A stretch of DNA of 64,000 bases, from contig JAFUTH010000007.1 of assembly GCA_017484285.1 (NCBI GenBank), positions 62,001 to 126,000 of the forward strand, read 5' to 3'. This document shows, one piece after another, positions 23,956-31,542 of this stretch. Positions within the stretch are counted from its first letter, which is position 1; each line of letters opens with the position of its first letter. A model generated the notes under the pieces. The model was not told the origin of the DNA. It ran no database searches and saw only the letters and a program-made list of their open reading frames with translations. Source of the DNA: Treponema sp. GTDB lineage: Bacteria > Spirochaetota > Spirochaetia > Treponematales > Treponemataceae. Both the position numbers and the translations under genes were made by a program.

Positions 23956-24013
23956 CAGCAAGTGCATATCTCGCTCCCGTCGCGTGTCGACGGGGGTGCT
24001 TCTGCTTTTCGCT

Positions 24014-24805
24014 CTAGTGGTCAACTTCAATTGCAATCGGGCAGTGGTCGCTGCCGGTGATGGAATCTAGAATTACAGAGGATTTTACCTTTTCGATGAA
24101 GCTTGGATTCACGCATTGATAGTCGATGCGCCATCCGATATTTTTTTCGCGGGCGTGAAAGCGATAGCTCCACCAGGTGTATTTTTGCGGATCTGAGCAA
24201 AAATGACGGAACGTGTCGACATAGCCCGCCTCTGTGAACGTGTCCATCCATGCGCGCTCTTCGGGCAAATATCCGGGATTCTTTTCGTTTGACTTTGGAT
24301 TCGCAAGGTCGATTGGTTTGTGCGCGATATTGTAGTCGCCGCAGAGCACGATGTCGAAGCCGCCTGAAATGAGCTGATCGCATTTTGCGCGCATCGCTTC
24401 ACAAAAGGCGAGTTTGTAGTCTAGCCGTGCGCCTCCATCTTGACTGTTCGGAAAATAGGCTGAAATGACGGCGAGATTTCCGTATTTTGCAATGAGAACG
24501 CGTCCTTCATCGTCAAAGCGCGCATCGCCCAGCAGTTCAACAGCGTCTGGCTCGGTCTTTGAATAAATGGCTGTTCCTGAATAGCCCGCTTTTTGCGCAC
24601 TTGAAAAATATGATTTATACGAAACGCTCCCATCTGAGGTAAAATCCAATGCGGAGGGATGCAGGAGTTCATCTGAAAGTTGTGCGGGATTTGCCTTTGT
24701 TTCTTGAATACACACGACGTCAGCGCCGCTTGCGAGGAGCCAATCGATAAAGCCTTTTTTCTCAACGGCGCGAATGCCGTTTACATTCCACGAGATGATT
24801 TTCAT
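24014..24805 (-). CDS. xth: Exodeoxyribonuclease III
   Basis: 263 aa, starting at the MKIISWNVNG codon near 24805; the longer in-frame start adds non-conserved residues. The endonuclease/exonuclease/phosphatase fold is complete: ISWNVNGIRA, CIQETKA, SAYFPN, LCGDYNIAHKPID, WWSYRF, GWRIDYQCV and the catalytic GSDHCPI. It cleaves at AP sites and trims 3' ends in base excision repair. A TATACT box with an upstream TG ends about 6 nt before the ATG, another leaderless-type start. Confidence 0.95.
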   Translation of the reverse strand: MKIISWNVNGIRAVEKKGFIDWLLASGADVVCIQETKANPAQLSDELLHPSALDFTSDGSVSYKSYFSSAQKAGYSGTAIYSKTEPDAVELLGDARFDDEGRVLIAKYGNLAVISAYFPNSQDGGARLDYKLAFCEAMRAKCDQLISGGFDIVLCGDYNIAHKPIDLANPKSNEKNPGYLPEERAWMDTFTEAGYVDTFRHFCSDPQKYTWWSYRFHAREKNIGWRIDYQCVNPSFIEKVKSSVILDSITGSDHCPIAIEVDH

Positions 24806-24922
24806 AGACTCAGTATAGCATGATTCCTTTTGAAATGAGAAGAAAAACGCATTAAAGCACAAAAATTCCTCAGAATAAAAAAATCCACCCATTGCTGAGT
24901 GGATTTCATTCTGCATTATGAA

Positions 24923-26653
24923 CTAGTCTTGCAACGCCTCGTAGCCTTCTTCGCCGGTTCGCACTTTAATCACATTCTCCACATCGTACACGAAGATTTT
25001 TCCGTCGCCGATGTGACCGGTGTAAAGCACTTCCTTCGCCGCGGTAATGACCAAATCAACGGGCACTTCGCTCACGACGATTTCAACCTTGATTTTCGGC
25101 AAAAGCGTCATGTCGATTTGTGCGCCACGGTAATATTCGCCCGCGCCGTGCTGAACGCCGCAGCCCATTACATTTGTGACCGTCATGCCCGTCACGCCGA
25201 TGTCGTTCATTGCCGCCTTGATTTCGTCGAACTTGCTCTGGCGTGTCACAATCACGACCTTGTGGAACTTCGCGTCGGGCTTTGAACTCGGCACTTTGAC
25301 GACAGGAACAGCCTTTTCTTCGGGAATCTTCACTCCGTCTCGCTTTGCCGCGCTCAATTCCGCGCTTGAATAATTCTGTGCGATGTCGAATCCCGCGTAG
25401 CTTGAATCCAAGCCGTGCTCAATCTTATCAAGACCGATGATTTCTTCTTCGGTAGAAACTCGCAAACCGTGGAGCTTTTTAATCACGGCGAAGACAATCG
25501 TAATCGTCACGACCGTCCATGCAATGATTACGAACATTCCGCCGAGCTGCTTTGCAAGCTGAGTAAATCCGCCGCCGTAGAAAAGACCTTCCTGAATGCC
25601 CGCGCTCGCAAATCCCGGAGCTGACTTTGTGGCAAAAAGACCGACCGCAATCGTTCCCCAGATTCCGTTCATCATGTGCACCGCGACCGCACCAACCGGG
25701 TCATCGACATGGAGCTTATAATCCAAAAGCCAGATTCCGAACACGACGAGCAAGCCCGCCACCGCACCGATAATCGCCGCACCCGCACAGTCAGTCACAT
25801 CGCACGGAGCGGTAATCGCGACCAAGCCCGCCAAAGAAGCGTTCAAGCACATTGAAACATCAGGCTTCTTGTATTTAATCCAAGTGAAAATCATCGTGAC
25901 GACCGTTGCAACCGCAGGGGCGACCGTTGTTGTAAGGAAAACTGACCCCAAAGTCGGAACATCAGTTGCCGCCGCGCCGTTGAAGCCGTACCAGCCGAGC
26001 CACAAGATGAATACACCGAGTGCACCAATCGTAAGGTTGTGACCGGGGAACGCCTTTACTTTGACGACCTTTCCGCCCGCATCGCGCGTGAATTTTCCGA
26101 TTCTCGGTCCTACCATCGCCGCGCCAATCAAAGCACAGATTCCGCCGACCATGTGAATACACGCGCTTCCCGCGTAATCGTGGAATCCCCACTGAGCCAA
26201 AAATCCGCCTCCCCAAGTCCAGTGCGCTTCAATCGGGTAGATAATTCCCGAAATGATTGCCGAATAAATGCAGTACGAGCTGAATTTCGTGCGTTCTGCC
26301 ATTGCGCCCGAGACGATTGTTGCCGTGGTCGCGCAGAACACCAAGTTGAACACGAAGTTCGAGAAGTCAAAGTGCGCGTAATCCGTAAAGACCGAAAATC
26401 CCGGCTTTCCGAGCACGCTCCAGATTCCTTTGCTCACTTCGCCCGTTGCAGGGTCGGTAAAACTCAGCATGAACGAAGCTCCAATCAAGAACCACATCAC
26501 CGTTCCGATACAGAAGTCCATCAGGTTCTTCATGATGATGTTGCCGGCGTTTTTTGCCCGCGTGAAGCCTGTCTCCACCATCGCAAATCCCGCCTGCATC
26601 CAGAACACGAACGCCGCGCCGATTAAAAACCATACGCTCCATAAATCTTCCAT
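24923..26653 (-). CDS. amt: Ammonium transporter fused to a PII signal-protein domain
   Basis: 576 aa. Residues about 1-420 are an Amt/Mep channel with eleven helices and the family signatures (DFAGS-like HDYAGSACIHMVGG, twin-His region). A 40-residue linker leads to a complete GlnB/GlnK-type PII domain (about 465-576: FHKVVIVTRQSKFDEIKAAM, YRGAQIDMTLLPKIKVEIV, TGHIGDGKIFVYDV). In most bacteria GlnK is a separate protein that plugs the channel; here the regulator is tethered. The Tyr of the uridylylation loop (GEYYRG) is present. An AGGAGG Shine-Dalgarno precedes the ATG. Confidence 0.95.
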   Translation of the reverse strand: MEDLWSVWFLIGAAFVFWMQAGFAMVETGFTRAKNAGNIIMKNLMDFCIGTVMWFLIGASFMLSFTDPATGEVSKGIWSVLGKPGFSVFTDYAHFDFSNFVFNLVFCATTATIVSGAMAERTKFSSYCIYSAIISGIIYPIEAHWTWGGGFLAQWGFHDYAGSACIHMVGGICALIGAAMVGPRIGKFTRDAGGKVVKVKAFPGHNLTIGALGVFILWLGWYGFNGAAATDVPTLGSVFLTTTVAPAVATVVTMIFTWIKYKKPDVSMCLNASLAGLVAITAPCDVTDCAGAAIIGAVAGLLVVFGIWLLDYKLHVDDPVGAVAVHMMNGIWGTIAVGLFATKSAPGFASAGIQEGLFYGGGFTQLAKQLGGMFVIIAWTVVTITIVFAVIKKLHGLRVSTEEEIIGLDKIEHGLDSSYAGFDIAQNYSSAELSAAKRDGVKIPEEKAVPVVKVPSSKPDAKFHKVVIVTRQSKFDEIKAAMNDIGVTGMTVTNVMGCGVQHGAGEYYRGAQIDMTLLPKIKVEIVVSEVPVDLVITAAKEVLYTGHIGDGKIFVYDVENVIKVRTGEEGYEALQD

Positions 26654-26688
26654 AGTTTTTTCCTCCTGGAATTTTTTAAATTAAAAAA

Positions 26689-26735
26689 GGCGACAACATC
26701 AGACATTCTGCGCATAAATGCCCGACATCATCGCC
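26689..26735 (-). terminator. Attenuator-like terminator just upstream of amt
   Basis: On the minus strand an 18-bp fully paired stem (with G-U pairs) from 26735-26718 and 26706-26689, with an 11-nt loop, is followed by TTTTTTAATTT. It sits about 35 nt upstream of the amt ATG, in its leader, so read-through must be controlled for amt to be expressed from an upstream promoter. Confidence 0.7.
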
Positions 26736-26774
26736 GATTTAAAACAAAACACGGCATATGCTACACAGTCCACG

Positions 26775-26795
26775 CGAGTTTACGAAGTAAACTCG
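26775..26795. repeat. Tight-loop perfect hairpin
   Basis: CGAGTTTAC, GAA loop, GTAAACTCG: a 9-bp perfect stem with a 3-nt loop. It is followed by GAGCGTAGCGAAC-type sequence and has the same style as the hairpins inside metH. Confidence 0.6.
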
Positions 26796-26826
26796 TTAGT
26801 GAGCGTAGCGAACGTCGCGCCTTTGC

Positions 26827-26861
26827 AAAAAAATAAGGTCACAGAAATTGCTCTGTGACCT
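26827..26861 (-). terminator. First terminator in the amt leader region
   Basis: On the minus strand AGGTCACAGA/TCTGTGACCT forms a perfect 10-bp stem with a 6-nt loop, followed by TATTTTTTT. It lies only about 15 nt downstream of the predicted transcription start of the minus-strand promoter at 26882-26910, so it would release an RNA of about 50 nt. Confidence 0.7.
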
Positions 26862-26881
26862 CGTTGTCATGTGATGTGACA

Positions 26882-26910
26882 TTTATAGCGCGAACAAAAA
26901 TTTTTGTCAA
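26882..26910 (-). promoter_or_regulatory. Consensus promoter firing toward amt
   Basis: Minus strand TTGACA (26910-26905), 17-nt spacer, TATAAA (26887-26882). The stretch 26654-26982 (329 bp) between amt and the pectinesterase gene contains this promoter, two minus-strand terminators and a hairpin repeat, and no gene. Confidence 0.7.
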
Positions 26911-26949
26911 TTGGGGGTGTGATACATCGTATCTTTCTTTTTTTTGTGC

Positions 26950-26955
26950 TAGAAT
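26950..26955 (+). promoter_or_regulatory. Extended -10 promoter of the pectinesterase gene
   Basis: TAGAAT preceded by TGC (extended -10 TGCTAGAAT, 26947-26955), about 27 nt before the start codon. The -35 region is poor. A GGAGGA Shine-Dalgarno follows. Confidence 0.45.
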
Positions 26956-26982
26956 GTTTCATTCATTAAACGGAGGACATGA

Positions 26983-29295
26983 ATGAAAAAAATTCTTGCT
27001 GTTGTTTTGGCGGCTTCGGCGTTTTTTGCGGCGAGCGCACAATCACCAAAAGTTACGCTTTCTGGCACAAACGTAAAGGAAGCGTCTTACGACACAATTC
27101 AATCTGCATTGGATGCAATCGGAACCCAAAAGGGCGACTTTGTAATCTCTCTTCCGGCGGGAACGTACGAGGAAGTGTTGTATTACAATGGAGCGGCGAA
27201 CATCACGCTTTCTGGGCAAAGCCAAAAGCGGTATGGCGAGGATGTCGTTATCGCAAAGGCGAACAGCGGTGACATCTATCTTCTCAAAAGCTACACAAGC
27301 TCAGCTCAAAAAGGTCGCTGTCTGTTTGAATTTGAAGGCACGGGAAATCTCACCGTCGAAAACATCACGTTCCACAACACATTTGAGCGCGGTTCTGTCA
27401 AAGGCTCAAACACGCAGGCTGAAACAATCGGTTTTGACTCAACGGGAAATCTTGCGGCATACAACTGCGCGTTCAAAAGCCACCAAGATACGCTCCGCAT
27501 GACAGGCAAATCATGGTTCTACAAGTGCTATGTTGAGGGCGACACTGACTTCATTTGGATGGAAGCAACGGGCAAAGTCGCGCTCTTTGAAGAATGCGAA
27601 ATCGTCTCGCTTTTTGACGAAAAGCACTCAAATCACACGTCGTACATCGGCGCACCGCGCATGAACCCAGAGAATAAGGCTGCAAAAGGTCTCGTCATCT
27701 ACAACTCAACTATTTCAAGCAAAGAAGGGCAGACGACGTTCCTTGCACGCACGCCGTGGAATTCAGGCTACTACAATCAGGTCGCGTTCGTCGCAAACAA
27801 GGCGACTGACATCGATGACAAATTGTGGAGCGGAAAACCGCTTTTGGCGAACGGAATCCCGCAGACTACCATCGGTTGGAAGCTCGACAAGGCAACGGCA
27901 AAGGCAATCGGCGTAAGCACAAACGGACGCACAGACATCATTCCTGACAAAGAAGTGAAATCAGAATTCAACGGACGAGATGCAATCTTGAACCGCTATT
28001 TCGACATCACGACGCTCAAATACAAAAAAGATTCTGACACATACTGGGATGTCAAATCTCTTACGGAAAGCCGAAAATGGAAGGTCTCAAAAGACAAGTC
28101 AAAAGCGCTCCTTAAAGGCGAGCACGAGATTGTCAGAACGACCTACGTTCTCGACGGCTCACAAGAGTATCCTGACTTGAAATGCGAGGGATTCGCGCTC
28201 GAAAGCGGAAAGCCGCACTATCAGGGCGTTCCGGGAAGCACGATTTCGTTCCCGGTCAAAGGAAATGCACTTGTTACGCTTACGGGCTACTACGCGGGAA
28301 GCGGCACGATTCAGGCTGGCAAGCAGGGACCCGCATTCTACGCATGCAACACAGGCTCTACCGGAAAATTCCAGGACACTGCGTACATCGTGTACGAGGG
28401 CGCGTCAACGGTTACGATTACGGCGACTGAAAAATCATACCTCACGAAAATCTTGGTTGAGGAAGATGCTTCACTTGCATTTGAGCCAGTAAAATCAATC
28501 GCGATTGCTTCTGAGGGCGACGTAAAAGAAGTCTTCGGGCGCAAAAAGCTTCAGTTCTCTGCAACGCTCAACCCGATAAAGCCGACGAACGGCGATTACA
28601 CGTGGTCTGTCTCAAACGAAGCGGTTGCGAAAATCTCTGCGACTGGTCTTCTTGAGGCGGCAAATGTCAAAGAAGACACCGAAATTATCGTAAAAGCAAC
28701 GTCATGCGACGCAAAGCACGCTTCTGGCGAATTCAAGCTCACGGTCTTAAAGCCAGAGGCTGGCGCATTCTCTGTCTCTTGGCTCGACAGCCCGGAAACA
28801 AGCGCGTCTCTTGCGGGAACGAGCGACAATGAAGCAGTCGTAAAGGCGGGCGTGGCTGTTCCGTCAAAGGGCGAAGGCTCTTGGAAATTCAATTCGTCAA
28901 AAATCACGGCGGAAATCGCAAAGGGCGCAATCTCTTACTCTGGCTACAGCGAGCCGATTTCTGGTCGCGATAAAGTGTATGTCGACTTTCCGATTACGGC
29001 GGTCGAAACGCTTGAGATTTCTCAGATTGAAGCAGCATTCGGAAACCACGGCACGGGCAACACGGCAATTCAGATTCTCGCAATCAAGGGCGGCAAAGAA
29101 GAAGACCTTATAACCGATGAATCTCGCAAAGTGCGCACGGTCAAGAAGAGCTACGAAACCGAGTACGAAATCAAAAAAGGCGAAACGGTCACATTCCGCG
29201 TCGTCATTTACGGCTTCAACGGCGATGACATCGACATTCCGACCGGAAAAGCTCCGACGGTTGCGACTATCACGTTCAACGGAAAGCAAAAATAA
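26983..29295 (+). CDS. Secreted pectinesterase with Ig-like (Big_2) domain
   Basis: 770 aa with a signal peptide (cleaved about residue 20, ASAQS). The pectin methylesterase beta-helix spans about 25-330. Catalytic-site segments are FKSHQDTL (Gln), GDTDFIWM (Asp) and LARTPW (Arg). The central part (about 335-500) is an unassigned beta region, followed by a Big_2-like domain (about 505-595) and a C-terminal beta domain. It demethylates pectin in the environment, so it indicates a pectin-using lifestyle. Start chosen by GGAGGA Shine-Dalgarno and signal peptide. A terminator follows at 29316. Confidence 0.92.
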   Translation: MKKILAVVLAASAFFAASAQSPKVTLSGTNVKEASYDTIQSALDAIGTQKGDFVISLPAGTYEEVLYYNGAANITLSGQSQKRYGEDVVIAKANSGDIYLLKSYTSSAQKGRCLFEFEGTGNLTVENITFHNTFERGSVKGSNTQAETIGFDSTGNLAAYNCAFKSHQDTLRMTGKSWFYKCYVEGDTDFIWMEATGKVALFEECEIVSLFDEKHSNHTSYIGAPRMNPENKAAKGLVIYNSTISSKEGQTTFLARTPWNSGYYNQVAFVANKATDIDDKLWSGKPLLANGIPQTTIGWKLDKATAKAIGVSTNGRTDIIPDKEVKSEFNGRDAILNRYFDITTLKYKKDSDTYWDVKSLTESRKWKVSKDKSKALLKGEHEIVRTTYVLDGSQEYPDLKCEGFALESGKPHYQGVPGSTISFPVKGNALVTLTGYYAGSGTIQAGKQGPAFYACNTGSTGKFQDTAYIVYEGASTVTITATEKSYLTKILVEEDASLAFEPVKSIAIASEGDVKEVFGRKKLQFSATLNPIKPTNGDYTWSVSNEAVAKISATGLLEAANVKEDTEIIVKATSCDAKHASGEFKLTVLKPEAGAFSVSWLDSPETSASLAGTSDNEAVVKAGVAVPSKGEGSWKFNSSKITAEIAKGAISYSGYSEPISGRDKVYVDFPITAVETLEISQIEAAFGNHGTGNTAIQILAIKGGKEEDLITDESRKVRTVKKSYETEYEIKKGETVTFRVVIYGFNGDDIDIPTGKAPTVATITFNGKQK

Positions 29296-29315
29296 TTTTT
29301 CTTGCTGAACCAATT

Positions 29316-29366
29316 GCCCCGAATTCAGGAAGCGTATTGCTTTCCCAAAGGATTCGGGGCTTTTTT
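29316..29366 (+). terminator. Rho-independent terminator after the pectinesterase gene
   Basis: GCCCCGAAT (29316-29324) pairs with ATTCGGGGC (29352-29360), and an inner GGAAGC/GCTTTCC hairpin extends it. Six T follow. Confidence 0.85.
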
Positions 29367-29413
29367 GTAGCGATTTTCTGTATCTTTGCCTATGAAATTT
29401 CTCATTTCCGCTG

Positions 29414-29419
29414 TATAAT
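29414..29419 (+). promoter_or_regulatory. -10 box of the GGDEF-PilZ operon (leaderless type)
   Basis: A perfect TATAAT ends 7 nt before the ATG at 29427. The -35 region is weak. No Shine-Dalgarno site is present. Confidence 0.55.
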
Positions 29420-29426
29420 AGACAGC

Positions 29427-30491
29427 ATGAATCAGTTTTTTAGTGAGAACGATGTCGCAAGAGATTCACTGACGACTGTCTACGCAAAAGAAAGCATCGA
29501 AAAATATGTGAATCGCTTGATTCATGAAAAAATTCCCTTTACGTATGCGCTTATCGACATCGACAATTTTACGTACATAAACGACACGTTCGGTGAGGTG
29601 GGCGGAAACGCGGTCTTGATGGACGTTGCCGCAACGCTTCTCAAAATCATTGGAAAGGACGGCGTTGTCGGGCGCAATGAGGGCGATGAATTCGTCGTCG
29701 TTCTTAAAAATATCGTCACGTACGATGAAATCTGGAACATCTGCCACAACATTCTTGTAAAAATAAACGAAATCGAATTGCCGCAAATCGGAAGCCAAAC
29801 GCTCACGGTTACGATTGGTCTCGACCGCTTCCCGGAGAATGCCGAGAATTTCGACGAGCTTAAACGTGCCGCCGACAAAGCGCTCTTCCGGGGCAAGGCA
29901 AAGGGGCGCAACTGTTTCATCATCTATCTTCCCGAAAAACACGAGAGCATTGTGCCCAAAACCGAAAAGCAAAAAGTGGTCGGCTCAATCAACCTTCATT
30001 CGTCGCTCTTCAAATTTTTAACGACGAACGATGATTTAGCATTCTCGATTTCCAATTTGATTAATTTCATGAGCTCATATTTTACGATAGACCATATCTG
30101 CATTCAGACGAACACAAAACTCTTGTTCCAGAAGATTCATCAGATGTCAAAGTGCACGGAGTTCATTCATGTTCCTCATGACTTGATTCTCGCGAACATA
30201 AACAAATCGATGGAGATGTTTTATCTGAGCGACATCAAATCGCTCCAGCGCTCAAAACAGACCGAATTGTACGAGATTTTTGAGCGGCAAAAAATAACCT
30301 CATCGTGCTTTTGTGATATTTCATATCGAAACGAGCATTACGGTATGTTCCGCGCCGACATGACGGGTACGGAGCTTGAGAACCGGCTTTGGCAATATTC
30401 AAACATGGATTTACTCCTCACGGCGGCAAAAACAATCGGTCTTATTTTGCATTACACCGGCAAAACGCTTGAGGATATTGCACAAGAGTGA
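29427..30491 (+). CDS. GGDEF-domain protein with degenerate EGDEF site
   Basis: 354 aa from ATG 29427, chosen over 29337 because a TATAAT box lies 7 nt upstream of it. The GGDEF domain comes first (about 20-175) with metal-binding Asp in LIDIDNFTYINDTFGE, but the signature is NEGDEF instead of GGDEF. The first Gly to Glu change may weaken or abolish cyclase activity. The C-terminal half (about 190-354) looks like a GAF-type or related sensor fold, an unusual order because GGDEF is normally C-terminal. The gene is followed by a PilZ gene 34 bp away. Confidence 0.85.
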   Translation: MNQFFSENDVARDSLTTVYAKESIEKYVNRLIHEKIPFTYALIDIDNFTYINDTFGEVGGNAVLMDVAATLLKIIGKDGVVGRNEGDEFVVVLKNIVTYDEIWNICHNILVKINEIELPQIGSQTLTVTIGLDRFPENAENFDELKRAADKALFRGKAKGRNCFIIYLPEKHESIVPKTEKQKVVGSINLHSSLFKFLTTNDDLAFSISNLINFMSSYFTIDHICIQTNTKLLFQKIHQMSKCTEFIHVPHDLILANINKSMEMFYLSDIKSLQRSKQTELYEIFERQKITSSCFCDISYRNEHYGMFRADMTGTELENRLWQYSNMDLLLTAAKTIGLILHYTGKTLEDIAQE

Positions 30492-30525
30492 TTGCATTCA
30501 GTGAATTGCTGAAAAGGAAGTGAAC

Positions 30526-31392
30526 GTGGAAGAGACGATACCAACAAGTCACATCATTGAAGGCAGAAAAACCTTTTTTATTGCACCAGACGATTCTCTT
30601 TTGCCTGAAAAATACCTCGAGGACTTCATGGCACGCGGCTACGAAACGTACATCATTAACGATGACCGCTACTGTCCGTTGCGCGTAAAAGTTGACATCA
30701 TCATACAGACGTTCCAAGACTCCATTCTCTTTTTCTATATCGATTCTGTTATTGAGGGCATTGACTGGCCAACGTACATCCTTGAGTTGCAGTCGAAGTT
30801 TGACAAAAATATTCTGATTGGCGTGCTCTATTCAAAACGTCCGACCGCCGAAGAAAAAAAGCGTCTCGAGCGTTACTATTTGTTCGATGTCGGCATTCAG
30901 TGCGGCTGTATTGGGCTTGAGTTTCAGCGGACGAAGAATTTTGGTCTCATCGATAAGGTCATGTTCGCGAATCAGGCGTGCGGGCGGCGGCAGAACGTGC
31001 GCGCAATCTGCGACAGCTCGAGCAAAGTCGTTTTTGAGATTTCGAACATGCAGTACACGGGGCGCGTGCTCGACGTAAGTTTGAGCCATTTTTCGTGTGC
31101 GTTTGAGTATTCGATTGACGTTCCGGTCGGCGGGCGCGTCCAAAATATCCTCATCAGCATTAACGGTCTTCATTTTATCACCGATGCGCTCGTGGTTATG
31201 AACCGTGCCTATACCAATTCGACGATGTATGTCTTTGTCTTCCTCAGTCCGGACGGCAAAAAAGGGCTCGAAAGCGATATTCGCGCAAAAGTGCTGCAAA
31301 AAACATATCAAATGATTAGCGACAAAGTAAAAAATCTCCTTTGGGCAAAATTCGACGTGGCGAGAAAGGCACTGCGTGGTCGGGTTGTGTAA
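30526..31392 (+). CDS. PilZ-domain c-di-GMP-binding protein
   Basis: 288 aa from GTG 30526, with AAGGA 7 nt upstream; GTG 30520 overlaps that site. The N-terminal 140 residues are an alpha/beta domain with no name that I recognise. The C-terminal part (about 148-250) is PilZ: a basic RRQNVR motif (RxxxR) and DVSLSHFSCAF, which replaces the usual DxSxxG with a His at the Gly position. It probably reads c-di-GMP made by GGDEF proteins. The last 20 bp of the gene are part of a 50-bp sequence duplicated 2.25 kb downstream. Confidence 0.82.
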   Translation: MEETIPTSHIIEGRKTFFIAPDDSLLPEKYLEDFMARGYETYIINDDRYCPLRVKVDIIIQTFQDSILFFYIDSVIEGIDWPTYILELQSKFDKNILIGVLYSKRPTAEEKKRLERYYLFDVGIQCGCIGLEFQRTKNFGLIDKVMFANQACGRRQNVRAICDSSSKVVFEISNMQYTGRVLDVSLSHFSCAFEYSIDVPVGGRVQNILISINGLHFITDALVVMNRAYTNSTMYVFVFLSPDGKKGLESDIRAKVLQKTYQMISDKVKNLLWAKFDVARKALRGRVV

Positions 31393-31420
31393 TTTTCTGT
31401 TTGAACGCGCCCCCGATTTT
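31371..31420 (+). repeat. Left copy of 50-bp direct repeat flanking the C10 protease cassette
   Basis: 49 of 50 bases match 33626-33675. This copy contains the last codons of the PilZ gene and a TTGAAC -35 box, but the -10 that follows is destroyed (TCTAAC). Confidence 0.9.
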
Positions 31421-31542
31421 CTGCTCTAACGCACGGTATCTCTTTTTTTTCAAAAAAATTGAAAATTTGCGTAAAATGCTATGGTGAAACAGAAAATCGA
31501 CATGTATGATTGATTTAAAACTATTTCAACAGAGGTGTCGAA

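Noticed and set aside
26654-26910. ANTAR-type tandem hairpins or a glutamine riboswitch for amt
   Set aside because: The hairpin loops are not A-x-x-G-x-x hexaloops, and no known glutamine-binding RNA consensus is visible.
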